From an uncultured Collinsella sp. (GTDB taxonomy: Bacteria > Actinomycetota > Coriobacteriia > Coriobacteriales > Coriobacteriaceae): DNA of 47,085 bases. Where the stretch lies: positions 1-47,085 of the forward strand of contig UQWQ01000005.1 of assembly GCA_900544755.1 (NCBI GenBank). The letters are read 5' to 3'. The notes under the pieces were generated by a model. It was not told where the DNA came from. It worked only from the letters and a program-made list of their open reading frames with translations, and did not search any database. This document shows positions 23,224 to 32,132 of this stretch, in pieces (positions within the stretch are counted from its first letter, which is position 1; each line of letters begins with the position of its first letter). A program made the position numbers and the translations under genes.

Positions 23224-24687
23224 ATGTCAGATACGAAGGCGAAGAAGACAAACAGACGTTTTAAGTTCAAATTACCGCATGTCTATACGATCATGTTCTT
23301 GCTGATCGTTGTCTTTGCGGTCCTGACTTGGATCGTTCCCTCTGGTCAGTATCAGCGCAAGACGATTTCGACAGCGGCGGGCGAGCGTGAAGTCGCCGTT
23401 GCTGGAACCTATGAACAGGTCGATAAGAACTACACCGATTCCGAGACCGGCGAGACCATCAATCTGGGCCAGGATATCTTCGCGGTCCTGCAAGCGCCCA
23501 CCAAGGGTATCCAAGAGGCTGCCGACGTCGTTGCGTTCGTCTTATTGATTGGCGGATCGTTCGCAATCATCACCAAGACCAACGCTTTGAATGCCGGCAT
23601 GAGCCGTGTGATTAAAAAGCTTAAGAACAAGGACATCCTCATCATTCCCATCACGATGACGCTGCTGTCCATTTGCGGCACTACGTTTGGTATGTCTGAG
23701 GAAGCCCTGCCGTTCTATGCCATCTTCATTCCCATCATGATGGGTATCGGTTATGACTCGATGACGGCATTCATCATCTGCTTCCTTGGTCCTAACCTGG
23801 GATATTGTGCCTCGACCATCGACCCGTTTAATGTTTTGATCGCCCAAGGCATCATTGGCATCGAGGGCAATCCGCAACTGTGGCTGCGCGCCGTTTCTTG
23901 GGTCATCTTCACTGCCGTCGGTATCGCATGGGCCATGCGCTACGCCATGCGTGTCAAGAAAAACCCCGAGTCGTCCATTACGTACGAGGACGATAAGCTC
24001 AAGCGTATCGAGTTTTCCGTGACCGATGCCTCCATCGAGGAAGAGTTCACTACCCGTCAGAAGCTCGTGCTTATCGATTTTGCTTGCGGTATGGGCATTA
24101 TCGTCTGGGGTCTTGTGACCCAGGGTTGGTACATGAATGAGATTTCCGCCGTGTTCCTTGGCATGGGCTTGCTTGCCGGTATCCTGGGCGGTCTTGACCA
24201 GCAGACGATTGCTGAGGAGTTCGTTAAAGGTCTCGCCGACTTTGCGTACGCCGCCATCGTTATCGGTATCGCTCGCGGTATTCTGGTCATCGCCGAGGGC
24301 GGCATGATCATCGACACCATCCTCCAGGCGCTCGCTACTGCGCTCGCCGGTGCACCCGCCGCCGTCTACACCACGTTTATGTATATCGTCCTTGGCCTGC
24401 TCTCTTTGCTGGTTCCCTCGAGTTCTGGCCTGGCGGCACTCACCATGCCCGTTATGGGCCCCCTGACCGAGCTCATGGGCCTCAATCCCGAGGCGGCCGT
24501 TACCGCGCTCCAGTTTGCCAACCAGACCATCAACACCATCAGTCCCGTGGCGGGCATGACGGTTGCCGGCCTTGGCGTGGCTAAGATTTCGTTTGGCCAA
24601 TGGTGGAAGACCATTTGGAAGTTCTTCATCTTCATGGTCGTCTTTGGCCTGATCGTAACGGCAATTTCTGGCATGCTTCCGGCGTAG
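23224..24687 (+). CDS. YfcC / DcuC-type carboxylate (or amino-acid conjugate) transporter
   Basis: An inner-membrane carrier of 487 residues with about 12 hydrophobic segments. Family landmarks are HVYTIMFLLIVVFAVLTWIVPSG split by the first helix, GTTFGMSEEALPFYAI, and the C-terminal LVPSSSGLAALTMP and ANQTINTISPVAGMTV. These belong to the C4-dicarboxylate anaerobic carrier (DcuC/YfcC) group of the ion-transporter superfamily. The Salmonella fructose-asparagine transporter FraA is also a Dcu-type carrier, and downstream genes look like Amadori catabolism, so this protein probably imports the substrate. The ATG follows TTTGGAGG. It is the first gene of a tight operon. Confidence 0.85.
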   Translation: MSDTKAKKTNRRFKFKLPHVYTIMFLLIVVFAVLTWIVPSGQYQRKTISTAAGEREVAVAGTYEQVDKNYTDSETGETINLGQDIFAVLQAPTKGIQEAADVVAFVLLIGGSFAIITKTNALNAGMSRVIKKLKNKDILIIPITMTLLSICGTTFGMSEEALPFYAIFIPIMMGIGYDSMTAFIICFLGPNLGYCASTIDPFNVLIAQGIIGIEGNPQLWLRAVSWVIFTAVGIAWAMRYAMRVKKNPESSITYEDDKLKRIEFSVTDASIEEEFTTRQKLVLIDFACGMGIIVWGLVTQGWYMNEISAVFLGMGLLAGILGGLDQQTIAEEFVKGLADFAYAAIVIGIARGILVIAEGGMIIDTILQALATALAGAPAAVYTTFMYIVLGLLSLLVPSSSGLAALTMPVMGPLTELMGLNPEAAVTALQFANQTINTISPVAGMTVAGLGVAKISFGQWWKTIWKFFIFMVVFGLIVTAISGMLPA

Positions 24688-24696
24688 GTGGTTGTG

Positions 24697-26280
24697 ATGT
24701 CTGATCGTTTGACGGTCCTGACGTCTAAGAGCGTCTTTACCGGTACGGGGGACCTGCCGTTTGAAGGTTTCGTAGCGGTCCGTGGCAATCGAATTGAGGC
24801 TGTTGGCACCAAGTGTGAGCTAGCTTCGTATTTGACCCAGGCGGACGAGGTAGTTGACCTGGGCGACCGCACCGTCATGCCTGGCCTGATCGATGTGCAT
24901 ACCTTCTATACAGGCTGGGCGCTGCGGACGTTGGGGCCTGATCTGTCCGGCATCGCTGATGCCAAAGAGGCCGTGTCGCTCTTGCGTGCATGGAAAGAAG
25001 ATCATCCGGATTGCGCGGCGGCTTTTGGCCACAACCTACCCGAAACGTTGGCATCGGATGCCGAGAACGCAAATACGGCGGCTGTGTTTGACGATTGTTT
25101 TGGCGATATCCCTGTCGTCTGCTTTACACCGGGTGCGGAGACCTGCGTTCTCAATGCTGCCGCCAGTGTGCGATACGGCTTCACGCCCCAGGCGTGCTAT
25201 GCCGAAAAGATCTGGCGCATGATGAGCGATTTCCTCGCGCTGCCCGAGGTACGTGCGGGGTATTCGGACTACATGAGCATGCTTAACGAGCGCGGCGTTA
25301 CCGCCATCAAGGAGATGGCGTTTGATGACTACTACGGTTTTGCCGACGAAATGGCTCGCCGTGAAGAATCTGGCGAGCTGACGGTTCGCGTCTCTATGAT
25401 GTCGCAGCCGGTGGGTGCCGGTGCAAATCTGTCGTATGCTCGCGAGGCACGAGAACGCTTCCGGGGACCGTTCGTTCGTTTTTCTGGCTTCAACCGTATG
25501 ACCGATCGCGGCGTATGGGCGGGGCTTGCCGAGATGATTGACCCCTATGAGGACACGGCCGATGCGGGAGCTGCCGGCAAGACGGTTGTCGAGGAGCCCG
25601 AGTGGGATCTGATTGAGAACGAGCTGCGCGCAATTGATGCTGACGGCTTCCGATATTCCTTGCATTGCCAGGGCGATGGCGCCGTTCGTCGCACCGTGGC
25701 GCTCTATGCCTCGCTGCCTCGAGACGAGCATGGACGGTTGCTTCGCCGCCATGCGATTACCGATCTCGAGAACTCTGATCCGACCGATCTTGTCGAGTTT
25801 GGCAAGTTAGGTGGAATTTGCGAGGTCTATCCGCAGATTTTGACGCTGGACCGGCGCGAGGATTGCCTGTCGATGATGCGTCGACAAATTGGCGAGACGC
25901 GACTTATGCACAGCTGGAATCGCCGCGGCATGGAAGATTCCGGATGCACGGTGTGCTGTGGTACGGATTTGCCACTGCTGATTCCGAGCCTGGGCGAGTC
26001 AATCTACAGCGCGTGCGGTGGATACTTCGACGATGGACTGCCCGTGAATGAGGCCAACGCGCTGACGCTTGTCGAGCTCTTGCGTGCTTGGACTGCCGGG
26101 GGCGCGTACGATCTGATGCGCGAAGACGAACTGGGTACGCTTGAGGTCGGCAAGCTTGCCGATATCTGCGTGCTCGATCGGGATGTGTTCGACCTCGATT
26201 ATCGCGACGCACGCGATCTTTCGGTTGATATGACGATGTCGGACGGACAAATCGTGTTCGATCGAAATAAGGAGGCGTAA
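24697..26280 (+). CDS. Amidohydrolase_3-family protein with altered HxH site
   Basis: A 527-residue protein of the YtcJ-like amidohydrolase family, metal-dependent TIM-barrel hydrolases of amide or carbamate bonds. Family landmarks are MPGLIDVHTF (residues 61-70), LHCQGDGAVRRTV (usually HAIGDRAV), RRHAITDLENSDP and CCGTDLPLL. The normal DxHxH metal motif reads D66-V-H68-T-F70: the second His is replaced by Phe, so the metal centre is probably mononuclear or rearranged. It begins 9 bp after the transporter stop. In this cluster it could release a free Amadori compound from an acylated or peptide form, filling the place of FraE asparaginase; this is inference. Confidence 0.8.
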   Translation: MSDRLTVLTSKSVFTGTGDLPFEGFVAVRGNRIEAVGTKCELASYLTQADEVVDLGDRTVMPGLIDVHTFYTGWALRTLGPDLSGIADAKEAVSLLRAWKEDHPDCAAAFGHNLPETLASDAENANTAAVFDDCFGDIPVVCFTPGAETCVLNAAASVRYGFTPQACYAEKIWRMMSDFLALPEVRAGYSDYMSMLNERGVTAIKEMAFDDYYGFADEMARREESGELTVRVSMMSQPVGAGANLSYAREARERFRGPFVRFSGFNRMTDRGVWAGLAEMIDPYEDTADAGAAGKTVVEEPEWDLIENELRAIDADGFRYSLHCQGDGAVRRTVALYASLPRDEHGRLLRRHAITDLENSDPTDLVEFGKLGGICEVYPQILTLDRREDCLSMMRRQIGETRLMHSWNRRGMEDSGCTVCCGTDLPLLIPSLGESIYSACGGYFDDGLPVNEANALTLVELLRAWTAGGAYDLMREDELGTLEVGKLADICVLDRDVFDLDYRDARDLSVDMTMSDGQIVFDRNKEA

Positions 26281-26281
26281 G

Positions 26282-27133
26282 ATGTCTGAATCCAAACCGA
26301 CGCTGCGCCGCGAACAGATTGCGGGCATGAATATCCACTACATCATGTGGTCGCTCGATTACTTCCTTGATGTGCAGCAGCGTTTGGGCTTTGAGTCCAT
26401 TGAGCTGTGGTGTGCGGAGCCGCATGTGACGCTCGACCACACGGGCTACTTTGAGGCTGAGGTCCTGGCGAAAAAGGCTGCAGACCGTGGGCTTAGGTAT
26501 CGTACTCTGTGCCCCGAGAATGTTGTCTATCCTTGGCAGTACTGCGCACGCAAACCGCTGCATGAACAGCGCAGCCTGGCGTACTTTAAGCACGGCATTG
26601 AGCTTGCCGAGGTACTTGGGTGCGACCGTATGTCCGTCAACTCGGGCTGGGGCGACTGGGACGAGGACCGCGAGGAAGCCTGGAAGCGCAGCCGCGAGCA
26701 CTTGTCCATTCTGGCGGAGTATGCCGGTGAGCACGGTCTGGTGCTTACGATGGAAAGCCTGCGTCCCGAGGAGAGCAACCTTGTAACGACGGTTTCCGAT
26801 GCGAAGCGCATGATTGACGAGGTCGCGAGCCCGTACTTACAGCCCATGGTTGATACAACCGCGATGGGCGTTGCGGGCGAGACGCTCGAGGACTGGTTTG
26901 CCGCCTTTGGTGATGGGGCAATTCACGAGATGCACTTTATCGACGGTGACCCGTATGGCCATCTGGTGTGGGGCGATGGCAAGCACGATATGGACGCCTT
27001 CGTCGCCACGCTTAATGCCCATGGTTTCGATGGCATGCTGGGCCAGGAAATCACGGACGGGCGTTACTACGATGACCCGGCGGCGGCAGATGCCAAGAAC
27101 ATGGCCGCATTCGAGAAATATCTGATTGACTAA
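26282..27133 (+). CDS. Sugar epimerase/isomerase, FrlC-like TIM barrel
   Basis: A 283-residue xylose-isomerase-like TIM-barrel protein (AP endonuclease family 2 fold). Landmarks are IELWCAEPHV at about 41-50, a VNSGWGDWDE loop at about 120-129, LTMESLRPEESNL with the metal-binding Glu at about 155-167, MVDTTAMGV at about 186-194, EMHFIDGDPYGHLVWG at about 214-229, and the final ligand in LGQEITDGRYY. FrlC converts psicose-lysine to fructose-lysine, and the next two genes are FrlB-like and FrlD-like, so an Amadori-type ketosamine epimerase is the likely role. It starts 2 bp after the amidohydrolase stop, with AAGGAGG. Confidence 0.85.
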   Translation: MSESKPTLRREQIAGMNIHYIMWSLDYFLDVQQRLGFESIELWCAEPHVTLDHTGYFEAEVLAKKAADRGLRYRTLCPENVVYPWQYCARKPLHEQRSLAYFKHGIELAEVLGCDRMSVNSGWGDWDEDREEAWKRSREHLSILAEYAGEHGLVLTMESLRPEESNLVTTVSDAKRMIDEVASPYLQPMVDTTAMGVAGETLEDWFAAFGDGAIHEMHFIDGDPYGHLVWGDGKHDMDAFVATLNAHGFDGMLGQEITDGRYYDDPAAADAKNMAAFEKYLID

Positions 27134-27195
27134 AACAACTATCGGCCACGCAGCCAACGTCATTGATTGCGGACCAAACAAGAAAGGAACTGGAT

Positions 27196-28164
27196 ATGAA
27201 CGCACACGATCTGATCAAAGAGGCAATTGCCGAGAAGGGCAAGTTCGACAGCGTCTACTGGATTGCTTGCGGTGGCTCCATGATCGATTTGATCCCGGCT
27301 CATGAGCTTCTGCAGCGCGAGGCAACCACCTTCACTTCGTATATCTATACGGCTCGCGAGTTTGATATCATGCGCCCGCGCCGCTTGGGTGAGAAATCCC
27401 TGGTCATTGCTTGCAGCCACAGCGGCAACACCCCCGAGGTCGTCGAGGGCTGTGAGATTGCCCTTGCTGCCGGCGCTACGGTGATCGCCCAGACCGACAA
27501 CGCTGGATCCAAGATTGACTCCGGCAAGTGGACCACGTGGGTCTACCCGTGGGGCGAGGGCGTGCCGCAGGCCGAGGTCCCCGCTGGCATTTCGCTGTCG
27601 CTTGCGGCCGAGCTGCTCGATCAGCAGGAGGGCTACGCCGATCTTGCCGATATGTATGCCGGTATCGCCGAGATGGATAAGATTCTTCCCCCGGCACGTG
27701 AGAAGGTAAATGCCGAGCTAGGCGATCGTTTTGCCAAGCTTTGCCAGGAGCACGAGTTCTTCTACATTCTGGGCAGCGGTCCCAACTTTAGCCAGACCTA
27801 CGGTTTCGTTATCTGCTCTCTTATGGAGATGCAGTGGCAGCACTGCAGCTACATCCACTCTGCCGAGTACTTCCACGGCCCCTTCGAGGCTACTCAGGAT
27901 GGCGTTTTTTACTTCCTGCAGATGGGCTCCAGCGAGTGCCGTGCTATGGACGAGCGCGCCCTTGCGTTCCTTAAGACGCATACCGATACGCTGATGGTGC
28001 TCGATGCCAAGGAGTACGGTATGGAAGCCGTGCCGGCGAGCGTCCGTGCCTATCTGGACCCGGTGCTGTTCTACGCCATGAACTGCGAGCTGCGTGCTGC
28101 ACGCGGCAAGGTGTTTGATCACGATCCCGATTTCCGTCGCTATATGGGTGTTGTCGAGTACTAG
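27196..28164 (+). CDS. SIS-domain deglycase, FrlB/FraB-like
   Basis: A 322-residue protein with two sugar-isomerase (SIS) domains. FrlB and FraB split fructose-lysine-6-phosphate or fructose-asparagine-6-phosphate into glucose-6-phosphate and the free amino acid. Landmarks: YWIACGGSMIDL at about 21-32, the phosphate loop ACSHSGNTPEVVEG at about 74-87, LGSGPNFSQTYGF in the second domain, and HSAEYFHGPFEATQDG, the region of the catalytic Glu in SIS deglycases. The length matches FraB/FrlB (about 325-340) rather than GlmS. It lies between the FrlC-like and FrlD-like genes. The start follows AAAGGAAC. The amino partner of the substrate is not known. Confidence 0.85.
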   Translation: MNAHDLIKEAIAEKGKFDSVYWIACGGSMIDLIPAHELLQREATTFTSYIYTAREFDIMRPRRLGEKSLVIACSHSGNTPEVVEGCEIALAAGATVIAQTDNAGSKIDSGKWTTWVYPWGEGVPQAEVPAGISLSLAAELLDQQEGYADLADMYAGIAEMDKILPPAREKVNAELGDRFAKLCQEHEFFYILGSGPNFSQTYGFVICSLMEMQWQHCSYIHSAEYFHGPFEATQDGVFYFLQMGSSECRAMDERALAFLKTHTDTLMVLDAKEYGMEAVPASVRAYLDPVLFYAMNCELRAARGKVFDHDPDFRRYMGVVEY

Positions 28165-28178
28165 AAGGGGCAAAGGCC

Positions 28179-29042
28179 ATGGCATTTAACGTTAACGCGC
28201 TCGGATTTGGCGACAACGTCGTCGATCGCTACGAGCATATCCACACCATGTATCCCGGCGGCAATGCGGTGAACTTCGCCGTTTATGCCAAGAAATGCGG
28301 TGCCGCACGCTCTGCATACATGGGCATTTTTGGCAATGACGCCGCTGCCGAGCATGTCATTGCAAGCCTCGAGGATGAGGGTATCGAGCTTGACAAGTGC
28401 GAGCAGATGATTGGCGAGAACGGAGCGGCTCGCGTGACCGTCGTTGACGGTGACCGTGTCTTCCTCGGCTCCAACGAGGGCGGTATCCGTGGCGATGCGC
28501 GCTATGTTCTCGATCGCTTTGACCTTTCGTACATGAAGCAGTTCGATGTGGTTCATTCGGGCAACTATTGCTTCACCGAGCGCGAGCTGCCCAAGTTGAA
28601 GGCTGCGGGCGTCACGGTCTCTTTTGACTTTTCGGACGACTCCACCGACGAGTACTACGAGCAGATTGCGCCCTATGTCGATTTTGCTTTCTTTAGTGCG
28701 GCGGATGCCGCGAGTGAGGACGAGATTCGCGAGCGTCTGGCATGGGTGAAGGGTCTGGGTCCGCGTTTTGTGTCGGCTACGGCGGGCGCCGAGGGCTGCA
28801 TCGCTTACGACGGCGAGCGTTATTACCGCCAGCTGGCTAAACCGGTAACGGACATGAAGGACACCATGGGGGCGGGCGACTCGTTCCTCACCTCGTTTTT
28901 GATGTGCTATCTCGATTCCGCCAAGCGTGGTGAGGGCGGCGCCGAGGCCATCGAGCGCGCGCTCGACTTTGCTGCCGGGTTTGCCTCGACCGTGTGCGGC
29001 ATGGAAGGTTCTTGGGGCCACGGAGCACCAATCGTCGAATAG
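28179..29042 (+). CDS. PfkB-family kinase, FrlD-like
   Basis: A 287-residue ribokinase-family sugar kinase. The N-terminal GFGDNVVDRYEHIHTMYPGG and NAVNFAVYAKKCGA closely follow FrlD (fructose-lysine 6-kinase), and the ATP/anion-hole motif DTMGAGDSFLTSF near residues 228-240 holds the catalytic Asp. VSFDFSDDS is also shared with FrlD. It would phosphorylate the imported ketosamine at C6 to make the substrate of the SIS protein encoded 14 bp upstream. A hairpin with terminator features follows, separating it from a paralogous kinase. Confidence 0.88.
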   Translation: MAFNVNALGFGDNVVDRYEHIHTMYPGGNAVNFAVYAKKCGAARSAYMGIFGNDAAAEHVIASLEDEGIELDKCEQMIGENGAARVTVVDGDRVFLGSNEGGIRGDARYVLDRFDLSYMKQFDVVHSGNYCFTERELPKLKAAGVTVSFDFSDDSTDEYYEQIAPYVDFAFFSAADAASEDEIRERLAWVKGLGPRFVSATAGAEGCIAYDGERYYRQLAKPVTDMKDTMGAGDSFLTSFLMCYLDSAKRGEGGAEAIERALDFAAGFASTVCGMEGSWGHGAPIVE

Positions 29043-29112
29043 CTTAAGAAAGCGTACGGCGGTCTGGCTATGAGGCCTTGGACAGCCGATGCAAAACAAT
29101 AAGCGAAACGCG

Positions 29113-29146
29113 AAAAGGGGGCTCGCCATGTGGTGGGTCCCCTTTT
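29113..29146 (+). terminator. Internal terminator/attenuator between the two kinase genes
   Basis: AAAAGGGG (29113-29120) pairs with CCCCTTTT (29139-29146), and the inside CTCGCC pairs with GGTGGG, giving a stem of about 15 pairs with an ATGT loop. The trailing TTTT makes it terminator-like. It may lower expression of the second half of the cluster. Confidence 0.65.
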
Positions 29147-29163
29147 GAACATTGGAGAAGACC

Positions 29164-29964
29164 ATGGGTATTAAAGCGTGTGCGGCTGGTTTTTGCTGTG
29201 CGGACGTCTATCAAAACATCGGCGTGTTCTATCCGACCGGTAATGGCATTGACTGGGGTATCCATCTTGCACGATTGGGCGTTTCGGTATCCGCCGTGTC
29301 GGTTGTCGGCAAGGACGAGTACGGAGACAAGATGAGAGAGGCGCTGGCCGCCGAGGGGTTTGATATCTCTCATCTGCGGGTGGAGGATGGCGACACCTCG
29401 GTGATGCTCATGGCATTGAAAGACGGCGTCGATCGCGTGCATCTCGAGGCAATCGATGGCGTAATGGAGACATATCGTCCGAATGAAGATGACCGGGCGT
29501 TTATCCTAGAGCATGACATCATTCATACCGACCTGTTTGGCAATTGTTTGGACCTCCTGCCCGAGTGGCATAATGCGGGCAAGACGGTGGTTATGGACTT
29601 CTCGGTGTTCAGCCAAGATCCCGAATATGCCTGCGAGAATCATTTTCCCTACGTTGACTACGCATTTATGTCGTTTGAAGATGACACTCCGGAGCTGCGG
29701 GACTGGGTACGTCACGCGCAGGAATTGGGGCCGCGCGTTGCGGTTGCCACGCTTGGCGAGAAGGGAAGCATTGCCTATGACGGTGAGCGCTTCTATGAGT
29801 GCGGGATCGTGCCGGCGGAGAAGGTCGTTAATACCGTGGGTGCCGGCGACTCGTATATCGCCGGGTTTACCAAGGGCGTGATCGATGGCCTTGATATTCC
29901 GGCGTGTATGAAGGCGGGCGCTGAGCTGTCGTCCCGAGTGATTGGTTCGTTTGAGCCGTACTAG
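29164..29964 (+). CDS. PfkB-family kinase, second FrlD-like paralogue
   Basis: A 266-residue ribokinase-family kinase, related to but distinct from the preceding one. The usual GGNAVN substrate motif is replaced by TGNGIDWGIHLARLG; VVGKDEYGDKM and GFDISHLRV are FrlD-like; the catalytic motif NTVGAGDSYIAGF is intact. The pocket change suggests a different sugar substrate. The start ATG at 29164 follows TTGGAG by 6 bases. It is the first gene after the internal hairpin, so it may belong to a second transcriptional unit with the amidohydrolase-2, YjbQ, BtpA and FGGY genes. Confidence 0.83.
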   Translation: MGIKACAAGFCCADVYQNIGVFYPTGNGIDWGIHLARLGVSVSAVSVVGKDEYGDKMREALAAEGFDISHLRVEDGDTSVMLMALKDGVDRVHLEAIDGVMETYRPNEDDRAFILEHDIIHTDLFGNCLDLLPEWHNAGKTVVMDFSVFSQDPEYACENHFPYVDYAFMSFEDDTPELRDWVRHAQELGPRVAVATLGEKGSIAYDGERFYECGIVPAEKVVNTVGAGDSYIAGFTKGVIDGLDIPACMKAGAELSSRVIGSFEPY

Positions 29965-29991
29965 GGTCAAATGCCTGGAAAGGAGTACGAA

Positions 29992-30852
29992 ATGGTTATC
30001 GACATGTTGGTCCATCCTATGCTCTACGGCGAGATCTGTACGCCGGGTGATGAGCCTGATGGATTCGGTTTTTGGTCACGAGAATTTGGTATGGGGCATA
30101 TGGGCCCCATGGATTGGGATGAGCTTCAAGTCGAGATGGACGTCTGCGATGTGCAGAAGAGCGTGCTCATGCCGCTCGATGTAACCACGGCATGCGGAGG
30201 GCACTTTGGCACCAATGACCAGATTGCCATGCTGGTTGCCGCACATCCCGATCGTCTGTGGGGATTTGCGAGCGTAGACCCGCAGGTGAGCGGTGCCGCA
30301 GACGAATTGGAGCGCGCCTTTACCGAGTTGGGGGCAAAGGGGCTTTGCCTGCATCCTGCAAAGCAGGGTTTTGCCCCCGATGATGCTGTGGCCGAGCCGC
30401 TTTACGAACTGTGCGAGCGCTATAACAAGCCGGTGGTTTTCCATGCCGGTATGTCTTGGGAGCCGGGCGCAGAGCTCTCGCGCAGTAACCCGCTTGCATT
30501 TGAGCACACAATCGCAACGCATCCAAATGTGCGTTTTAGTTTGACCCATTTTGGCTGGCCCTGGGTGCGCGAGACCGTGGCGATGCTGCTCAAGTATCCC
30601 AACTGCTACGTGGACACCTCTATCACTTACATCGATTCGCCCGAGGAGATGATGCAGCGTCTTTTCACGGTCGATATGGGGCCGCTGTGGTATGAGCGCG
30701 CGCTATCGCACCAAGTGATGTTCGCCAGCAATACGCCGCGCTTCCGTGCATTCAAACTCAAGCGGGCGCTCGATACCGTGCCCATGCGCGATGATGCGCG
30801 AGAAAGGCTCTACTGGGGTAATGCCCTGCGTTTTCTTGAAGGGGATGAGTGA
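29992..30852 (+). CDS. Amidohydrolase-2-family metal-dependent hydrolase
   Basis: A 286-residue TIM-barrel protein of the amidohydrolase-2 group (relatives: ACMSD-type decarboxylases and lactonases). Landmarks are WGFASVDPQVSGAADELERA, GAKGLCLHPAKQGF, PVVFHAGMSW with a metal-binding His, FSLTHFGWPWVRETV with another, and FASNTPRFR near the C-terminus, where the usual catalytic Asp (G-S/T-D) is replaced by Asn-Thr. The N-terminal metal motif is IDMLVHPM rather than D-x-H-x-H. The metal site is therefore reduced. The ATG follows AAAGGAG. The reaction is unknown; the context suggests a sugar-lactone or sugar-acid step. Confidence 0.75.
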   Translation: MVIDMLVHPMLYGEICTPGDEPDGFGFWSREFGMGHMGPMDWDELQVEMDVCDVQKSVLMPLDVTTACGGHFGTNDQIAMLVAAHPDRLWGFASVDPQVSGAADELERAFTELGAKGLCLHPAKQGFAPDDAVAEPLYELCERYNKPVVFHAGMSWEPGAELSRSNPLAFEHTIATHPNVRFSLTHFGWPWVRETVAMLLKYPNCYVDTSITYIDSPEEMMQRLFTVDMGPLWYERALSHQVMFASNTPRFRAFKLKRALDTVPMRDDARERLYWGNALRFLEGDE

Positions 30853-30854
30853 AC

Positions 30855-31283
30855 ATGGTGACGCTCGAGACATTGAGCTATCTATCGACTGCTCCGGACC
30901 AGTTCATCGATATTACCGAGGACGTGCACGCTGCCATCGAACGCAGCTCGGTGACCAATGGCTTGGCGGCGATTATTTTGTCGCATACGACCTGCGGAAT
31001 CGTGGTAAACGAGGGGCTGCCCTGCGTGGAGACGGATCTTATGGAGACGCTTGATCGCATCGCCCCACTCGATGCCCCCTATGCGCATGCACACTTCCTG
31101 CCGAGCTATGGAGCCACCGGTAACAACTCCTGTGGGCATATCAAGAGCATGATTTGTGGAAACAGTTGCTTCTTTCCCGTCCAAGATGGCCACATCGTGT
31201 GCGGAAGTGCCCAGAACATCTATCTTGCGGAGTTTGACGGTCCGCAGAAGCGAAAAGTGTACGTCGAGGTGCTGGGGGAGTAA
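30855..31283 (+). CDS. YjbQ-family (UPF0047) protein
   Basis: A 142-residue protein of the widespread YjbQ family, small trimeric proteins with a conserved His/Cys-rich site; some have weak thiamine-phosphate synthase activity, but the physiological role is not settled. Conserved features are LSHTTCGIVVNE at about 43-54, GNNSCGHIKSMICGNSC at about 90-106 and GHIVCGSAQNIYLAEFDGP near the end. The start overlaps the preceding stop region: ATG at 30855 is two bases after the previous TGA, with an in-frame GTG at 30849 as alternative. Tight spacing indicates one operon. Confidence 0.85.
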   Translation: MVTLETLSYLSTAPDQFIDITEDVHAAIERSSVTNGLAAIILSHTTCGIVVNEGLPCVETDLMETLDRIAPLDAPYAHAHFLPSYGATGNNSCGHIKSMICGNSCFFPVQDGHIVCGSAQNIYLAEFDGPQKRKVYVEVLGE

Positions 31284-31316
31284 CGTCCCTGCAATAACCC
31301 TATGAAGGAGCACGTT

Positions 31317-32126
31317 ATGTCGTTTCTAACTTCGATGTTCAAGAACGAAAAGCCGGTTATCGGAATGCTGCACCTGCGTCCTCTGCCGGGCGATCCGCTG
31401 TATTACCCGGGCGGAAGCGTATCGCAGGTCGTGGAAGCCGCCAAGCGCGATCTCGAGGCGTTGCAGCAGGGCGGTGTCGATGGCATTTTGATTACCAATG
31501 AGCTCTCGATGCCCTATGAGCAGCATGTTTCTCCCTCAACCCTTGCATCGATGGGCTATGTAATCGGGGCTCTGTCCCATGATCTGTCGACTCCTTGGGG
31601 AGCTGAGGCAATTTACGATGGTGATGCCACAATCGAGCTGTGCGCTGCCGTCGACGCGCAGTTCACGCGCTGCAATTTTTGCGGTGCCTGGGCCGGTGAT
31701 CTCGGGCTGATTAACCGAGATTTCGCTCACACCATGCGTCGCAAGGCGGCGCTGCGCTTGGACGACCTCAAGCTTTTTCACTTCATCACGAGCGAGGGCG
31801 AGGTTTATCTCAACGACCGCACGACCGCGGACATTGCCGATTCACTTCTCTTTAATTGCCTACCGGATGCGATGGTCATCGGCGGTTCGGCTGCCGGTCG
31901 TGGCGCTTCGGGCGAGCTTGCCGACGAGGTCCGCGAGCGTGTTGGCGAAGTGCCCGTGGTATGTGGCACCGGTTGTCGCGAAAATACCGTGGCTGACGTA
32001 TTTGCTCACTACGATGGCGCGTTTGTCGGCACGTGCTTAAAGCGCGACGGAAAGCTGGATGCCCCGATTGATGTTGAGCGGGTGGTTCGTTTTATGGCTG
32101 CCGCTCGTACGGCGCGAGGGGAGTAG
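31317..32126 (+). CDS. BtpA / SgcQ-family TIM-barrel protein
   Basis: A 269-residue protein of the BtpA family. Hallmarks are PVIGMLHLRPLPGDPLY at about 14-30, GVDGILITNELSMPY at about 54-68, and the phosphate-binding end AMVIGGSAAGRGAS followed by PVVCGTGCREN, as in phosphate-binding TIM barrels. BtpA was first linked to photosystem I stability in cyanobacteria, but most bacterial homologues, such as SgcQ, sit in sugar operons and have no assigned reaction. The start at 31317 follows GAAGGAG. A phosphosugar aldolase or isomerase role is possible from the fold. Confidence 0.85.
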   Translation: MSFLTSMFKNEKPVIGMLHLRPLPGDPLYYPGGSVSQVVEAAKRDLEALQQGGVDGILITNELSMPYEQHVSPSTLASMGYVIGALSHDLSTPWGAEAIYDGDATIELCAAVDAQFTRCNFCGAWAGDLGLINRDFAHTMRRKAALRLDDLKLFHFITSEGEVYLNDRTTADIADSLLFNCLPDAMVIGGSAAGRGASGELADEVRERVGEVPVVCGTGCRENTVADVFAHYDGAFVGTCLKRDGKLDAPIDVERVVRFMAAARTARGE

Positions 32127-32132
32127 GCACCT

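Noticed and set aside
23542..24600. 352-codon minus-strand frame opposite the transporter
   Set aside because: His/Asp/Gly-rich wrong-frame translation with no motif; the transporter has clear membrane helices.
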